Assembly: GCA_000716465.1 (NCBI GenBank)
Contig: JNWL01000079.1
Location: 1 to 14,127 of the forward strand
Direction of reading: 5' to 3'
From: Streptomyces bikiniensis
Lineage (GTDB): Bacteria > Actinomycetota > Actinomycetes > Streptomycetales > Streptomycetaceae
Length of the DNA stretch: 14,127 nucleotides
Positions 13,783-14,127 of the stretch are shown here, in pieces. The notes beneath the pieces are model-generated. The model was not told where the DNA came from and made no database searches. It saw nothing but the letters and a program-made list of their open reading frames with translations. Numbering within the stretch: the first letter of the stretch is position 1; each line of letters begins with the position of its first letter. The position numbers and the translations under genes were made by a program.

Positions 13783-13971
13783 ATGTCCGCGACGACCTTC
13801 ACCCTCGTGACCACCGCCCCCCGCCTCCACCGCGTGGGCCTCGCCCTCCGCGCGATACGCGCCTTCGGCGGCGCCGCGGCCGGAGTCGTCCTGCTCGGCG
13901 ACTACGGCCCGCCGGAGGCGGGGGTGCGAGACCCCCGCCCGAGGTACGCGCCCGAGCGCACGTCCACCTGA
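13783..13971 (+). CDS. Small protein of unknown function, divergent from helD
   Basis: A 62-aa protein from ATG 13783. It has a Thr/Val-rich start (MSATTFTLVTTAPRLHRVGL), a weakly hydrophobic Ala/Gly-rich middle (24-39) that may be a short membrane-associated helix, and a Pro/Arg-rich tail. Third codon positions are almost all G or C, which supports real coding despite the small size. Upstream GGAA is a poor ribosome-binding site and the palindrome TTCCATGATGGAA overlaps the leader. An in-frame ATG at 13750 would add 11 residues. No family is recognised. Confidence 0.6.
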   Translation: MSATTFTLVTTAPRLHRVGLALRAIRAFGGAAAGVVLLGDYGPPEAGVRDPRPRYAPERTST

Positions 13972-14040
13972 GTACGGGCCCCGCCCGGCTGAGTACGGCG
14001 ACGCCTGACGCGCCCCGGCGCCCCTTGATGTGATCGGCCC

Positions 14041-14072
14041 ATGACGACGCCGACGCCGACGCACCCCGCAGC
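14041..14072 (+). CDS. Possible 5' end of a gene cut off at the contig end
   Basis: ATG 14041 begins a frame reading MTTPTPTHPA before genuine sequence ends at 14072. A TGTGAT element (14029-14034) 6 nt upstream could be a -10 for a leaderless transcript. Only about ten codons remain, so no product can be named. Confidence 0.3.
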
Positions 14073-14127
14073 CTGTCTCTTATACACATCTCCGAGCCCA
14101 CGAGACTAAGGCGAATCTCGTATGCCG
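14073..14127 (+). other. Illumina Nextera adapter, index and P7 sequence (contamination)
   Basis: 14073-14091 is the 19-bp Tn5 mosaic-end sequence used in Nextera libraries (CTGTCTCTTATACACATCT). It is followed by the read-2 adapter CCGAGCCCACGAGAC (14092-14106), the 8-base i7 index TAAGGCGA (14107-14114) and the start of P7 (ATCTCGTATGCCG, 14115-14127). This is library read-through retained at a contig end, not a mobile element. Confidence 0.98.

Noticed and set aside
13968..13998. Direct repeat CTGAGTACGG twice after the small gene
   Set aside because: Two 10-bp copies without structure or context; too little to support an element such as an attachment site.
14073..14091. Tn5/IS50 mosaic end as a natural transposon end
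   Set aside because: It is followed by Nextera adapter, index and P7, so it comes from library preparation.
13799..14101. Minus-strand frames beginning MGSEMCIRDR and MYKRQ
   Set aside because: Their starts lie inside Illumina adapter sequence; these are known contamination peptides.

Overview
The window looks like a Streptomyces (or close actinobacterial) chromosome fragment. Base composition is very GC-rich with strong G/C at third codon positions. Its gene families are streptomycete-typical: an XRE/DUF5753 regulator with a DUF397 partner, a GlxA-like AraC regulator, a HelD-type helicase, a DUF4157 protein, and CsoR-style copper operators. Several genes appear leaderless, with a TANNNT-like -10 element 6-8 nt before the start codon. 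Genuine sequence ends at 14072. The last 55 bases are an Illumina Nextera adapter with index and P7 sequence, so this is the end of a draft contig.

Layout. 84-1451 (+): XRE/DUF5753 regulator overlapping a DUF397 gene, then a small DUF2087 protein. 1462-2485 (-): a nonapeptide-repeat membrane protein followed by a vapBC toxin-antitoxin pair. 2670-2993 (+): small membrane protein. 3031-5076 (-): 681-aa DUF4157 protein with eight tandem hexapeptides and two separate HELTH motifs. 5212-6180 (-): GlxA-like regulator. 6181-6563: no gene; degenerate repeats, a 13-bp perfect stem-loop and a seven-unit array of 22-bp repeats. 6564-8840 (-): copper P-type ATPase. 8948-9135 (-): remnant of a CopZ chaperone. 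9173-9274: divergent copper promoter region with three 17-bp CsoR-like boxes. 9343-9561 (+): His-rich membrane-anchored protein, probably truncated. 9717-10427 (+): CutC-family protein behind a DasR-like operator. 10574-11467 (+): aminoglycoside phosphotransferase-fold kinase, convergent with a HelD-like helicase (11475-13535, -). 13783-13971 (+): small unknown protein. 14041-14072: possible start of a gene cut by the adapter.

The most coherent module is the copper locus. The ATPase is intact, and the divergent promoters and operators look functional. The CopZ chaperone gene, however, has lost its whole metal-binding core and carries a one-base frameshift, and the divergent His-rich gene appears similarly shortened. 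Whether this is real decay, a reduced copper circuit or an assembly error is the main question. Other items worth attention are the DUF4157 protein, the nonapeptide-repeat protein and the 22-bp array behind the copper ATPase. I saw no rRNA, tRNA, CRISPR array, transposase or replication origin.
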